The position numbers and the translations under genes were made by a program. Below, one piece after another: positions 1-5,568 of a DNA stretch of 27,973 nucleotides. Below the pieces are notes generated by a model. It had not been told where the DNA came from, made no database searches, and saw only the letters and a program-made list of their open reading frames with translations. Origin of the DNA: a virus; IMG/VR virus record IMGVR_UViG_3300048130_000087, positions 1-27,973 of that record; one strand, written 5' to 3'. The stretch's first letter is position 1, and each line of letters opens with the position of its first letter.

Positions 1-16
1 AAAGGTTAATTTTTAA

Positions 17-436
17 AAAATTTTATCTTTTTTTTTTATTAAAAAACAACACGACGAGGGTGTAATAAGAACTAAAAAAGGTAGAAAATGTAGGTTTGAA
101 ATGTGGGAACCAAAAGATTTTGGTATTCATACACCAGAAACATTTGAAAATGCTGTAGCAAAATATGGTAAAAACAACATCAAAAGAGCATTTACTTACA
201 AGGCATTAAACAGATTAATACAGGGATCTGCTGCAGACCAGACAAAACAAGCCATTTTAAGCTGTTATGAGGCAGGTTACTTACCAAAAATACAAATTCA
301 TGATGAACTATGCTTTGACATAGAGACAGAAGATGATGTAAAAATAGTAAAAGAAACAATGGAAAAATGTATGGACTTTAAAGTACCAAGTAAAGTTGAT
401 GTTGCATTAGGAGAAGATTTTGGACAAGCTTCATAA
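17..436 (+). CDS. DNA polymerase I (family A), C-terminal fragment
   Basis: This is the end of the palm of a family A DNA polymerase, the phage replicative enzyme. The segment RLIQGSAADQTKQAI matches the conserved Pol A palm helix, and QIHDELCFD is motif C with the catalytic His-Asp-Glu. The ATG at 101 is not the true start: the same frame reads HDEGVIRTKKGRKCRF just before it, which is the family's GxIRTxxGR segment. The frame is open back to a TAA at 14-16 inside a run of A and T at the window edge. The first ~49 bases are low complexity and may be a sequencing or assembly error, so the N-terminal part is missing either way. The gene overlaps the next one by 17 bases. Confidence 0.9.
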   Translation, partial: KILSFFFIKKQHDEGVIRTKKGRKCRFEMWEPKDFGIHTPETFENAVAKYGKNNIKRAFTYKALNRLIQGSAADQTKQAILSCYEAGYLPKIQIHDELCFDIETEDDVKIVKETMEKCMDFKVPSKVDVALGEDFGQAS

Positions 437-869
437 AAATATAATTGCAGGTCAAGGTGAAGTAATATGGCCATTGTATATGGTTTTTAAAGAAAGACTT
501 CAGATTAAGAGGTTTAAAGATATAAAAGTAATTCACAATACACACGCAGACTTTAAAGCAACTGTAAGATCTGACATTGAAAAAAATGGTTTACTTTGCC
601 CATTAGTAATTGATGACAAAATGCAATTAAGAAACGGTAATCATCGTCTTAAAGCTATAAAAAAATTTGGTGACGCTAGTTTTTTTTATGTTGCTAAATC
701 AGACCAAGAGGTAAATTTTTTTTCGAGATTAAATGTTCTGTGCTGGGAGCTCCACCCTGATATGACACAACTCATGGATAAATTATGGCAAGGAAAAATG
801 AAAAAATATACAGAGAAAGTGCCTCATCTATTTACAGAGAATGTAAGATCTGTAAATGTAAAGCAGTAG
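420..869 (+). CDS. ParB/sulfiredoxin-like (Srx) domain protein
   Basis: The 149-residue product has a ParB-like core near residues 45-82: a polar segment (ATVRSDIEKNGLLCPLVID) followed by LRNGNHRLKAIKKFG, which matches the G-x-H-R nucleotide-binding box of the ParB/Srx fold. In phages such domains occur in DNA-binding, nuclease or modification proteins; which of these applies here cannot be told. Start: TTG at 420, preceded by AGGAG within the end of the polymerase gene. The polymerase neighbour suggests a role in replication or DNA metabolism. The C-terminal ~28 codons overlap the zinc-ribbon microprotein in another frame. Confidence 0.7.
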   Translation: MDKLHKNIIAGQGEVIWPLYMVFKERLQIKRFKDIKVIHNTHADFKATVRSDIEKNGLLCPLVIDDKMQLRNGNHRLKAIKKFGDASFFYVAKSDQEVNFFSRLNVLCWELHPDMTQLMDKLWQGKMKKYTEKVPHLFTENVRSVNVKQ

Positions 870-961
870 TCATAGAAAAAAAAGAATATTTTTGTGCAGA
901 GTGTGCCCTTAAAAAAGCGGGCATAAGACCCCTTACCAAATTAATGATTTCTGAAAACTAA
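785..961 (+). CDS. 58-residue zinc-ribbon microprotein
   Basis: The frame starts with ATG at 785 inside the end of the ParB-like gene and ends with TAA at 959-961. Its product has the pattern CKICKC (Cys 20, 23, 25) and CAEC (Cys 37 and 40), a C-x2-C-x13-C-x2-C arrangement typical of a treble-clef or zinc-ribbon fold. The N-terminus is Lys/Arg-rich. The region after 869 would otherwise be empty although it reads as well-formed protein, which supports the call. The function is unknown; small phage zinc ribbons often bind nucleic acid or host polymerase. The upstream AAGG is a weak ribosome site. Confidence 0.65.
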   Translation: MARKNEKIYRESASSIYRECKICKCKAVVIEKKEYFCAECALKKAGIRPLTKLMISEN

Positions 962-964
962 TAT

Positions 965-989
965 AAAAACTAGTAATTAACCAGTTTTT
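965..989. terminator. Possible bidirectional terminator between convergent genes
   Basis: AAAAACT (965-971) pairs with AGTTTTT (983-989) across an 11-base loop, with a T run on the plus strand and the matching A run for minus-strand transcripts. It lies between the converging zinc-ribbon gene and the leftward genes, and overlaps the minus-strand stop codon. The stem is AT-rich and weak. Confidence 0.4.
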
Positions 990-1162
990 TTAAAAAGCAT
1001 CTCAGCGTCTTTTACGCTTTGATCATTGATCTTAACTTTAAGATCTTTAATTTCGATATCGATCCACTTCATGTCAGGAGTAACTCTACCCTGTGACAAC
1101 GCTTGGTTGGCCCATTTGGACTCCAGCGCTAGTTTCTCGGCTATCAACTTCTGTAGTGCCAT
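977..1162 (-). CDS. Small charged helical protein, function unknown
   Basis: The 61-residue product is highly charged and probably helical (MALQKLIAEKLALESKWANQ at the start, many Lys/Asp/Glu, no Cys). It is the last gene of the short leftward group. A strong ribosome site (GAGGAG, reading leftward) lies a few bases before its ATG. Its first 26 codons lie in the 3' end of the upstream leftward gene in another frame. No family is recognised. Confidence 0.6.
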   Translation of the reverse strand: MALQKLIAEKLALESKWANQALSQGRVTPDMKWIDIEIKDLKVKINDQSVKDAEMLFKKTG

Positions 1163-1349
1163 TATCTAGCTCCTCATAAGTTAAATGGAATCGACGCATT
1201 CCACGACCGAAACCATCCGGTTTAACAGAAAACTTCTTGTCAGTAAGATTCTGTATGAAACCTTTTACCGCAGCCTCATCATTAGCAGCGTTTACGACAC
1301 TAGTAAAATACAGTCCAGCTACATAACATTGAAAGCGATATTGCTTCAT
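1086..1349 (-). CDS. Small conserved-looking phage protein, function unknown
   Basis: The 87-residue product begins MKQYRFQCYVAGLYFTSVVN, with alternating hydrophobic residues that suggest beta strands, then a basic FGRGMRRFHLTYEEL stretch. The last ~25 residues (Thr, Ser, Gly-rich) come from the region shared with the next leftward gene and look less constrained, so the folded part is probably residues 1-62. The ribosome site is weak. No family is recognised. Confidence 0.6.
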   Translation of the reverse strand: MKQYRFQCYVAGLYFTSVVNAANDEAAVKGFIQNLTDKKFSVKPDGFGRGMRRFHLTYEELDNGTTEVDSRETSAGVQMGQPSVVTG

Positions 1350-1380
1350 AAGATAATCTTATCGTAAAAGTTGTGTAAAA

Positions 1381-1611
1381 TCAAGTATTTAGTTTAGACT
1401 TGTCAACAACACACTGTATACTAAGTTGTGAAATTTGAAAGCCTTTTGAAGTCAAATTAGTCCCCATTTCATTGACTTTTTTAACTGCAGTCGTTTTGCA
1501 GTCCTCTTCTGTGTAATATATTATTGGATCTTCATTAAGATACATACATTGTTCCATCGATGTAGCTGGGTTAATTAAACATAAAACACCCATCATAAAA
1601 AATTCTTTCAT
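1381..1611 (-). CDS. Small secreted two-cysteine protein
   Basis: The 76-residue product starts with a short hydrophobic segment (KEFFMMGVLCLINPA) that resembles a signal peptide or membrane anchor. A polar domain follows with Cys at EQCMY, EEDCK and IQCVV. The layout (N-terminal leader, conserved EEDC Cys, C-terminal QCV) resembles the gene at 24068-24280, which has MSDC and QYQC in similar places. It is the first gene of the leftward group and is transcribed away from the promoter at 1637. The function is unknown; an envelope location is inferred. Confidence 0.6.
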   Translation of the reverse strand: MKEFFMMGVLCLINPATSMEQCMYLNEDPIIYYTEEDCKTTAVKKVNEMGTNLTSKGFQISQLSIQCVVDKSKLNT

Positions 1612-1636
1612 AATTTATGATATCACAAAATAAAGC

Positions 1637-1674
1637 TTGACACTTCACATGGGATTTCTTATATGCATGGGATA
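1637..1674 (+). promoter_or_regulatory. Sigma70-type promoter with two CATGGGAT boxes
   Basis: TTGACA (1637-1642), a 17-base spacer and TATATG (1660-1665) make a near-consensus promoter for the rightward operon that begins at 1686. CATGGGAT occurs at 1648-1655 inside the spacer and again at 1666-1673 right after the -10 box, 18 bases apart, as expected for a repressor or activator site on one face of the helix. AGGAG follows before the ATG at 1686. Confidence 0.75.
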
Positions 1675-1685
1675 GGAGAAAAAAA

Positions 1686-1880
1686 ATGTTAAAAAGTAAA
1701 TCAAAAATGTTCAAAGGTTTAGTTGAGAAGATAGACATTGCGCTATCAGAAGGAACTAACTTTGATGAGATTGCTGGTAAATTAAAAAATGTTCATGTCA
1801 AAGTAAGAGATGAATATGTAAAACCTTTACCAACAGATCTATGTACACAACTAGCAATGAATGAATTGGAGAGCAGATGA
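1686..1880 (+). CDS. Small protein, first gene of the rightward accessory operon
   Basis: The 64-residue product is Lys-rich and helical (MLKSKSKMFKGLVEKIDIAL), with no Cys cluster and no membrane segment. It starts 12 bases after a good AGGAG site below the promoter at 1637-1665. It ends in ATGA, overlapping the start of the membrane microprotein at 1877. No family is recognised. Confidence 0.7.
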   Translation: MLKSKSKMFKGLVEKIDIALSEGTNFDEIAGKLKNVHVKVRDEYVKPLPTDLCTQLAMNELESR

Positions 1881-1975
1881 GTGATTGGCTGTGGTTAATC
1901 GGTATCTTATTTGTTTTAACAATTATGTTTCCAAAGCTAGCTATAATTATAGGAGCATCAATATGGCTATTATAA
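1877..1975 (+). CDS. 32-residue membrane microprotein
   Basis: The frame is ATG at 1877 (sharing ATGA with the upstream stop) to TAA at 1973-1975. After the short head MSDW the product is almost entirely hydrophobic (LWLIGILFVLTIM, then a proline break, then LAIIIGASIWLL), so it should span or lie in the inner membrane. GAGAGCAG precedes the start. It overlaps both neighbours, so translation is probably coupled. The function is unknown; holin-like or superinfection roles are only guesses. Confidence 0.65.
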   Translation: MSDWLWLIGILFVLTIMFPKLAIIIGASIWLL

Positions 1976-2160
1976 AAGTAAGTGAAATGGGTTGGAAAGA
2001 AAAGCAATACGCAGCTCATCATAGATTGAGTAAAAAGATGGGTTGGGATTTCAGTGATAACAATCCTTATTTCGAAAGATTTTATATTGTACTACCTAAT
2101 CCAAGAATAAAAACAAAAGCACAAATGAAAGAGGAGTTGAAAAAACATGGATATAAATAA
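1963..2160 (+). CDS. Small basic aromatic protein, function unknown
   Basis: The product is 65 residues starting MAIIKVSEMGWKEKQYAAHH. The ATG at 1963 was chosen because AGGAG lies 7 bases upstream; an earlier in-frame start would use the membrane gene's sequence. Trp, Tyr and His residues are frequent (KMGWDFSDNNPYFERFYIVL) and the tail is Lys-rich. No family is recognised. It overlaps the next start by 14 bases. Confidence 0.7.
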   Translation: MAIIKVSEMGWKEKQYAAHHRLSKKMGWDFSDNNPYFERFYIVLPNPRIKTKAQMKEELKKHGYK

Positions 2161-2422
2161 ATTTAAATCAGTTGCAGTTAGAAAACCAGATTACGATGTC
2201 TTACAGGGACTATGTAATCAGAAGTTTAGATCTCCTGCATCAATGATCTCAAAGCTTGTAAATGAGTATGTTGAGTACCAGGCAAGTAAAAAAAAGATGT
2301 CGGTAAAAAAATATAAGGAGGAATTGTTAAATGTACGAACCTTGGAAAGTGGAAATAAATCTTTTAAAAACTCGGCTAGAGTCGGAAGAAAACACAGCAA
2401 AGTTTCTAAGAGATCAAAATAA
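2147..2422 (+). CDS. Ribbon-helix-helix-like DNA-binding protein
   Basis: The first ~45 residues fit a ribbon-helix-helix fold: a short strand (FKSVAVRK), helix A (PDYDVLQGLCNQKF), a turn with Ser-Pro and helix B (SMISKLVNEYVEYQA). Such proteins bind operators as dimers, so this could be the local regulator of the promoter at 1637; that link is inferred. After about residue 62 the frame overlaps the coiled-coil gene, and its low-complexity Ser/Lys tail is probably a by-product of that overlap. Confidence 0.65.
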   Translation: MDINKFKSVAVRKPDYDVLQGLCNQKFRSPASMISKLVNEYVEYQASKKKMSVKKYKEELLNVRTLESGNKSFKNSARVGRKHSKVSKRSK

Positions 2423-2498
2423 ATCTTTAACTGAAGAAAACACTGAATTAAAAAAGATTATTAGACAACTTAGAGAAAGATTAGGAGAGATGGAATGA
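2331..2498 (+). CDS. 55-residue coiled-coil protein in an overlapping frame
   Basis: ATG at 2331 follows a very strong AAGGAGG site with ideal spacing and the frame runs to TGA at 2496-2498. The product begins MYEPWKVEINLLKTRLESEE and continues as a charged heptad-type helix ending RQLRERLGEME. The strong ribosome site and the coiled-coil periodicity indicate a real gene, although 92 bases are shared with the end of the RHH gene in another frame. The function is unknown; oligomerisation or partner binding is likely. It shares ATGA with the next gene. Confidence 0.75.
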   Translation: MYEPWKVEINLLKTRLESEENTAKFLRDQNKSLTEENTELKKIIRQLRERLGEME

Positions 2499-2740
2499 TG
2501 AGTGATAAGGATTGTATTGACTTTGATAATTACTTAGATGATTTAAAAAAAAATGTCCGAGAGATTAAGGTAAATAATTTTATTACTTATCATGTCCACC
2601 CTCATAAAAATGGTCACGATATTATAATTGTAACTGGTGACGAGAGAGATTTAAAAAAAGTCGTTACTCAAAAATTTAAATGTCGTTGGCCTAGAAATAG
2701 AAACCCAAGAAAAAAACCCTTTACTTATGAAAAAAAATAA
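2495..2740 (+). CDS. Small basic protein, function unknown
   Basis: The product has 81 residues, with an acidic N-terminus (DKDCIDFDNYLDDLKKNV), a middle with FITYHVHPHKNGHDIIIV (several His) and an Arg/Lys/Pro-rich tail (RWPRNRNPRKKPF). The basic tail suggests nucleic acid contact. The start overlaps the upstream stop as ATGATG, and a GGAGA site is nearby. No family is recognised. Confidence 0.65.
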   Translation: MMSDKDCIDFDNYLDDLKKNVREIKVNNFITYHVHPHKNGHDIIIVTGDERDLKKVVTQKFKCRWPRNRNPRKKPFTYEKK

Positions 2741-2990
2741 CTTAAAAAAAGAAATGAAATACGGTGACCCTTATAAGATTTGTAGGAATTGCGACGGTAA
2801 TGGATATGTAAGAATTATTCCTTACTCAGAAACGCAAACTTGCAAAGAGTGTATGGGAGCAGGTCACTTTGAACAAGGTAAAACAACCACGAAACACGAA
2901 CCAGACACAAAGATATCTACGGGATATGTGTTGAAACTAATTAAAGTTTTAGAGGAGTTCATTCGTGGCAAAAAAAGAACCATTCACTAA
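2727..2990 (+). CDS. DnaJ-type CxxCxGxG zinc-finger protein
   Basis: The 87-residue product carries two CxxCxGxG motifs, CRNCDGNG and CKECMGAG, about 17 residues apart. This is the half-module of the DnaJ central zinc domain, also seen alone in many phage and plasmid proteins. It lacks a J domain, so it is not a full co-chaperone. A C-terminal helix (TGYVLKLIKVLEEFIRG) follows. An alternative start is the ATG at 2755. A protein- or nucleic-acid-binding role is inferred. Confidence 0.7.
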   Translation: MKKNNLKKEMKYGDPYKICRNCDGNGYVRIIPYSETQTCKECMGAGHFEQGKTTTKHEPDTKISTGYVLKLIKVLEEFIRGKKRTIH

Positions 2991-3240
2991 TCCATTACTT
3001 ACCGCTCTTAATATCCTAGCTAACAAGCTTACGGATAAGGAATATCGAACTGTTACAAGCTCTATGTTTCGTTTGTATATGGGCGATAAGTTAGGTTACA
3101 GAGATAGCTTTGACCCTCAATTTATGGCAGATGTTACAGCTGTGTGGCAATTTAGAAAAGAAAAAAAGACAGAAAAGAAGGCTAAGCTTTACAAATTACA
3201 GGTAGTCAAAGGTGGAAAAGATGGCAATAAATCATTATAA
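2965..3240 (+). CDS. Small protein, function unknown (GTG start)
   Basis: The product has 91 residues from GTG at 2965, with GAGGAG 8 bases upstream. It reads as a compact helical domain (PFTNPLLTALNILANKLTDK, then MFRLYMGDKLGYRDSFDPQF) with a Lys-rich C-terminus. No catalytic motif is visible and no family is recognised. It overlaps both neighbours by about 20-26 bases. Confidence 0.65.
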   Translation: MAKKEPFTNPLLTALNILANKLTDKEYRTVTSSMFRLYMGDKLGYRDSFDPQFMADVTAVWQFRKEKKTEKKAKLYKLQVVKGGKDGNKSL

Positions 3241-3430
3241 TAGATCTATGGCTAGAGATATTTTTTCTAAGGAACCTGATCAACCAAAACATAGTGGAGA
3301 GGATATACACGCAGTTATTGATGGTGTACATATTGACTATGAAAAAGCAAAAAAATCTAGACGAGATATAGACGGGACAATTTACTTTCGTGACTTACTC
3401 TCTTTCCTTATTAAAACTTATGGGCACTAG
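3221..3430 (+). CDS. Small charged protein, function unknown
   Basis: The product is 69 residues from ATG 3221 (MAINHYNRSMARDIFS). An in-frame GTG at 3212 is possible, but AAAGGTGG sits at the right distance for 3221. The sequence is rich in Asp, Lys and His and has a hydrophobic end (FRDLLSFLIKTYGH). No family is recognised. The 3' end overlaps the following gene. Confidence 0.6.
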   Translation: MAINHYNRSMARDIFSKEPDQPKHSGEDIHAVIDGVHIDYEKAKKSRRDIDGTIYFRDLLSFLIKTYGH

Positions 3431-3851
3431 CTTCGCAGCTCAATTACTATCAACTGAAGTCGAACCTGAAGAAAAACTTTGGAGAGGTGTCCTTTGTAAT
3501 GCAATTGAGGATGCAGGTCAAAGAAGCCAGGAGCGAAAACCTTCTATTTATAAGTGCGAGGCGCACGCTTGGATAATGTCCAATGTCACTGATTTTTACA
3601 CTGTCTGTTATTATGCAGGGTTTGAACCTGAGCATGTAAAAGAGAGGTATAAGATGGCGATTATGAAGGGAGATATACAGTTTTCTCCTCGTAATTTTGC
3701 TTGGAAAAAATATTCAGAACAATTTAAAAAGTATAGAAATTGTAAAGAAGTTGAATCTAAAAAATATCACCGAAAACATCTGACTCATTTAAGACATGCT
3801 GTAGATCTTTGTACTACAGTTTTTATTTCTAATTTAGTAGTTTCTATATAA
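3390..3851 (+). CDS. Conserved phage hypothetical protein
   Basis: The product is up to 153 residues from GTG 3390; ATG at 3420 (MGTSFAAQLLS) would give 143. It is mostly helical with conserved-looking aromatic and Cys residues (EEKLWRGVLCNAIEDA, then YKCEAHAWIMSNVTDFYTVC, then GDIQFSPRNFAWKKYSEQ). Proteins of this appearance occur near the early genes of marine phages as unknowns; I cannot assign a function. It is the last gene of the early operon, with a terminator 4 bases after the stop. Confidence 0.7.
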   Translation: MTYSLSLLKLMGTSFAAQLLSTEVEPEEKLWRGVLCNAIEDAGQRSQERKPSIYKCEAHAWIMSNVTDFYTVCYYAGFEPEHVKERYKMAIMKGDIQFSPRNFAWKKYSEQFKKYRNCKEVESKKYHRKHLTHLRHAVDLCTTVFISNLVVSI

Positions 3852-3854
3852 AAA

Positions 3855-3890
3855 AAAAGGGCAGCTAGAGTCTCCCCGAACTGCCCTTTT
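3855..3890 (+). terminator. Intrinsic terminator of the early accessory operon
   Basis: AAAAGGGCAG (3855-3864) pairs with CTGCCCTTTT (3881-3890), a 10-bp stem around a 16-base loop, directly after the stop at 3851. The T run forms the 3' arm. The flanking A run means it may also work for leftward transcripts. Confidence 0.85.
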
Positions 3891-4239
3891 CCAACTAACT
3901 TAGAAAGAATGATTATGAAACATAATCAAGACTTCCCATTAGTTTACAATGATTAAATAGTCAAGTCATTTTTTCCTCCTTAGTTGTCCAAAGAGCTAAT
4001 ATGAAAACTAATGATATTTAGCTCTATCAGACTATCAAACTGGTCAAAAGGGTCAAGGGAAAAGATCTACTGATCGGGATCGGTAGGTAGTTTATAATGG
4101 TTCTAAGGTACATGGGTCACGCTCCTAGGGCCAGATACAAAAAAGTAAGGTTTTATGCGGATATTCCTAAAACCAGGTATATACCCACTGCTTAGAAAAA
4201 AAATTTAAAAAAACTTTTTTGGAAAATAAGCCTTTTTTT
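3891..4239. promoter_or_regulatory. Non-coding regulatory stretch with dyads before terS
   Basis: No credible gene is seen here. The stretch contains TGATTATG-AAA-CATAATCA (3910-3928, perfect 8-bp arms) and AGAGCTAA/TTAGCTCT (3992-3999 with 4018-4025). It also holds a dyad CTACTGATC-GG-GATCGGTAG around 4067-4086 (one T:G mismatch) and a TATAAT at 4093-4098 with a poor -35. A partial CATGGG box and GCTCCTAG follow at 4111-4128. This looks like operator or packaging/origin DNA rather than protein-coding sequence. Confidence 0.5.
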
Positions 4240-4342
4240 CTAGGAGTCTAGGAGTAATTGACTATTATTAGCATATACCAACACTTATTTACTCCTAGTT
4301 TTACTCCTAGAACCAGTTTTACTCCTAGAAATATCTAGGAGT
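4240..4342. repeat. Six-copy ACTCCTAG/CTAGGAGT array upstream of terS
   Basis: CTAGGAGT occurs at 4240-4247, 4248-4255 and 4335-4342, and its complement ACTCCTAG at 4291-4298, 4303-4310 and 4321-4328. Most copies are extended to TTACTCCTAG or CTAGGAGTAA. A related GCTCCTAG is at 4121-4128. Such clustered octamers in both orientations fit a multimeric DNA-binding protein: small terminase at a pac/cos site, an initiator or a repressor. Position just before terS favours packaging, by inference. Confidence 0.7.
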
Positions 4343-4422
4343 AATAGCACTCCTTACGAGTGGGGGGTGGAAATTTTTTATTAGGGATTTATTTTTCTAA
4401 GGAAGGGGTATATAGTAAAACG

Positions 4423-4935
4423 GTGCCAAAGAAAGCAAATCAACTAAAGACTATATCTGAACTTACACCTAAACAACGTAAGTTTGTTGATATATATGTT
4501 TCCAATTATGGAGAAATTTCAAAAGTAGAGGCCGCCAAACAAGCAGGTTTCACTTCTACCAATAAATATGGACCTACTGATCAAGCTAGTAGGTTGTTAA
4601 ACCCTGACAAGAATCCACATGTCGTAAGATATTATGAAAAAAGAATGTCTCAAGAACTCGAGAAAGAGGAAAAGGACAAGCTTTTATCTTATAAACATTA
4701 CAACAGAATGAGGGAGACCTCTGAAAAAAAAGGCCAGATGACAGCAGCTATTACAGCTCAATATAGACGAGATCAAATGGCAGGTCATTTTGTGGATAGA
4801 AAAGAGATAAGCCATATAGGTTTAGAGGGCATGAACCGAGAACAATTGGAGAAGAGACTTGAGGAGCTTGAATCAAAGATTGGCGAAGCCAAAAATATTA
4901 TTGACGTCACGCCAAAAGAAACTGTTGCAGAATAG
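4423..4935 (+). CDS. terS: Terminase small subunit
   Basis: The small terminase recognises phage DNA and hands it to the large subunit for packaging. The N-terminal part (ISELTPKQRKFVDIYVSNYG, then SKVEAAKQAGFTSTNKYG) is the helix-turn-helix DNA-binding domain typical of the family. It is followed by a long charged helical oligomerisation region and a coiled coil (REQLEKRLEELESKIGEA). I chose GTG 4423 (MPKKANQLKT); the frame also allows GTG 4360, but that would add a leader unlike the family. It is separated from the large subunit by ~4 kb, whereas the two are usually adjacent. Confidence 0.85.
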   Translation: MPKKANQLKTISELTPKQRKFVDIYVSNYGEISKVEAAKQAGFTSTNKYGPTDQASRLLNPDKNPHVVRYYEKRMSQELEKEEKDKLLSYKHYNRMRETSEKKGQMTAAITAQYRRDQMAGHFVDRKEISHIGLEGMNREQLEKRLEELESKIGEAKNIIDVTPKETVAE

Positions 4936-4951
4936 ATCTTGGAATAATTTC

Positions 4952-4980
4952 TTGACAGTTTTTAACGAAGTGCATAATAG
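4952..4980 (+). promoter_or_regulatory. Sigma70-type promoter of accessory cassette 1
   Basis: TTGACA (4952-4957), a 17-base spacer and TAATAG (4975-4980) lie 50 bases before the ATG at 5032. It is one of the best promoter matches in the window. Confidence 0.75.
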
Positions 4981-4984
4981 TACT

Positions 4985-5010
4985 CTTACAACTTCGGTTG
5001 GGATTGTAAG
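4985..5010 (+). promoter_or_regulatory. Leader hairpin with UUCG loop before cassette 1
   Basis: CTTACAA (4985-4991) pairs with TTGTAAG (5004-5010). The inner CAAC-TTCG-GTTG (4989-5000) can instead form a short UUCG-capped stem. The two foldings share CAA, so they exclude each other. The hairpin sits between the promoter and the ribosome site (AGGGGG) of the gene at 5032, so mRNA stability or translation control is possible. Confidence 0.45.
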
Positions 5011-5031
5011 CGTCTTAACAAAGGGGGAAAA

Positions 5032-5361
5032 ATGAAAAGTAGAAGATTACATAGGAAAAAAACATTAGAACTTAACACAAAGTTTCCTGTTAATAAAATA
5101 GAAAGATATCCATTCGTAGAAATACACTGGCTTGATATCGTTGGAGAAACGGGTTGGCAAACATTTGATCAATTAATGAAGTCTGGACTTGGTAGAATGA
5201 TTTCTAGAGGTTGGTTAGTCTCTCGTGAAAAAGGTATAACTAGAATTTTTTGTGATTACGGTCTAAAAGATGGAAAGGAAGGCGATGAAGGTCATATTGA
5301 AACTATTGGTGGTACTACTATTATTCCTAACTCCGTCATCACTAAACTCATCAAGCTTTAA
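5032..5361 (+). CDS. Conserved-looking phage protein, function unknown
   Basis: The product has 109 residues. The core reads YPFVEIHWLDIVGETGW, then MISRGWLVSREKGITRIFCD, then GGTTIIPNSVITKLIKL: alternating hydrophobic strands suggesting a small beta-rich, SH3-like barrel. No catalytic motif is visible. AGGGGG precedes the ATG. The last ~25 codons overlap the secreted protein gene in another frame. It is the first gene of cassette 1; no function can be given. Confidence 0.7.
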   Translation: MKSRRLHRKKTLELNTKFPVNKIERYPFVEIHWLDIVGETGWQTFDQLMKSGLGRMISRGWLVSREKGITRIFCDYGLKDGKEGDEGHIETIGGTTIIPNSVITKLIKL

Positions 5362-5557
5362 TGAGCGTATAGGTGTCATTTTTATAAATTTAGATGGCAG
5401 TTACACCTTAAAATCATTCGCAATCAATCAATCTTGTGATGTTTGGTGGAAAAATAATCTCTCAATTACGGAAAGATTAAATCCAAAAGACAATGAAAGT
5501 TGGGTTGTTCACACAGTATTTAATGAACCTGTGTTAGGCAAAATTTGTAATTATTGA
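5285..5557 (+). CDS. Small secreted protein with signal peptide, nested start
   Basis: The product has 90 residues. MKVILKLLVVLLLFLTPSSL is a clear signal peptide or anchor with a possible cleavage near LNSSS. The mature part (~68 residues) has aromatic residues and two Cys (QSCDVWW and GKICNY) that could form a disulfide in the periplasm. ATG 5285 is preferred over ATG 5270 because AAGGAAGG lies just before it. The first 77 bases are dual-coding with the gene at 5032. The function is unknown; an envelope or superinfection role is possible. Confidence 0.65.
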   Translation: MKVILKLLVVLLLFLTPSSLNSSSFNERIGVIFINLDGSYTLKSFAINQSCDVWWKNNLSITERLNPKDNESWVVHTVFNEPVLGKICNY

Positions 5558-5568
5558 CCTATTAAGAT

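Noticed and set aside
3852-4360. tRNA gene or attachment site before terS
   Set aside because: No cloverleaf with a GGTTC-type T arm could be traced; the dyads do not fit tRNA arms.
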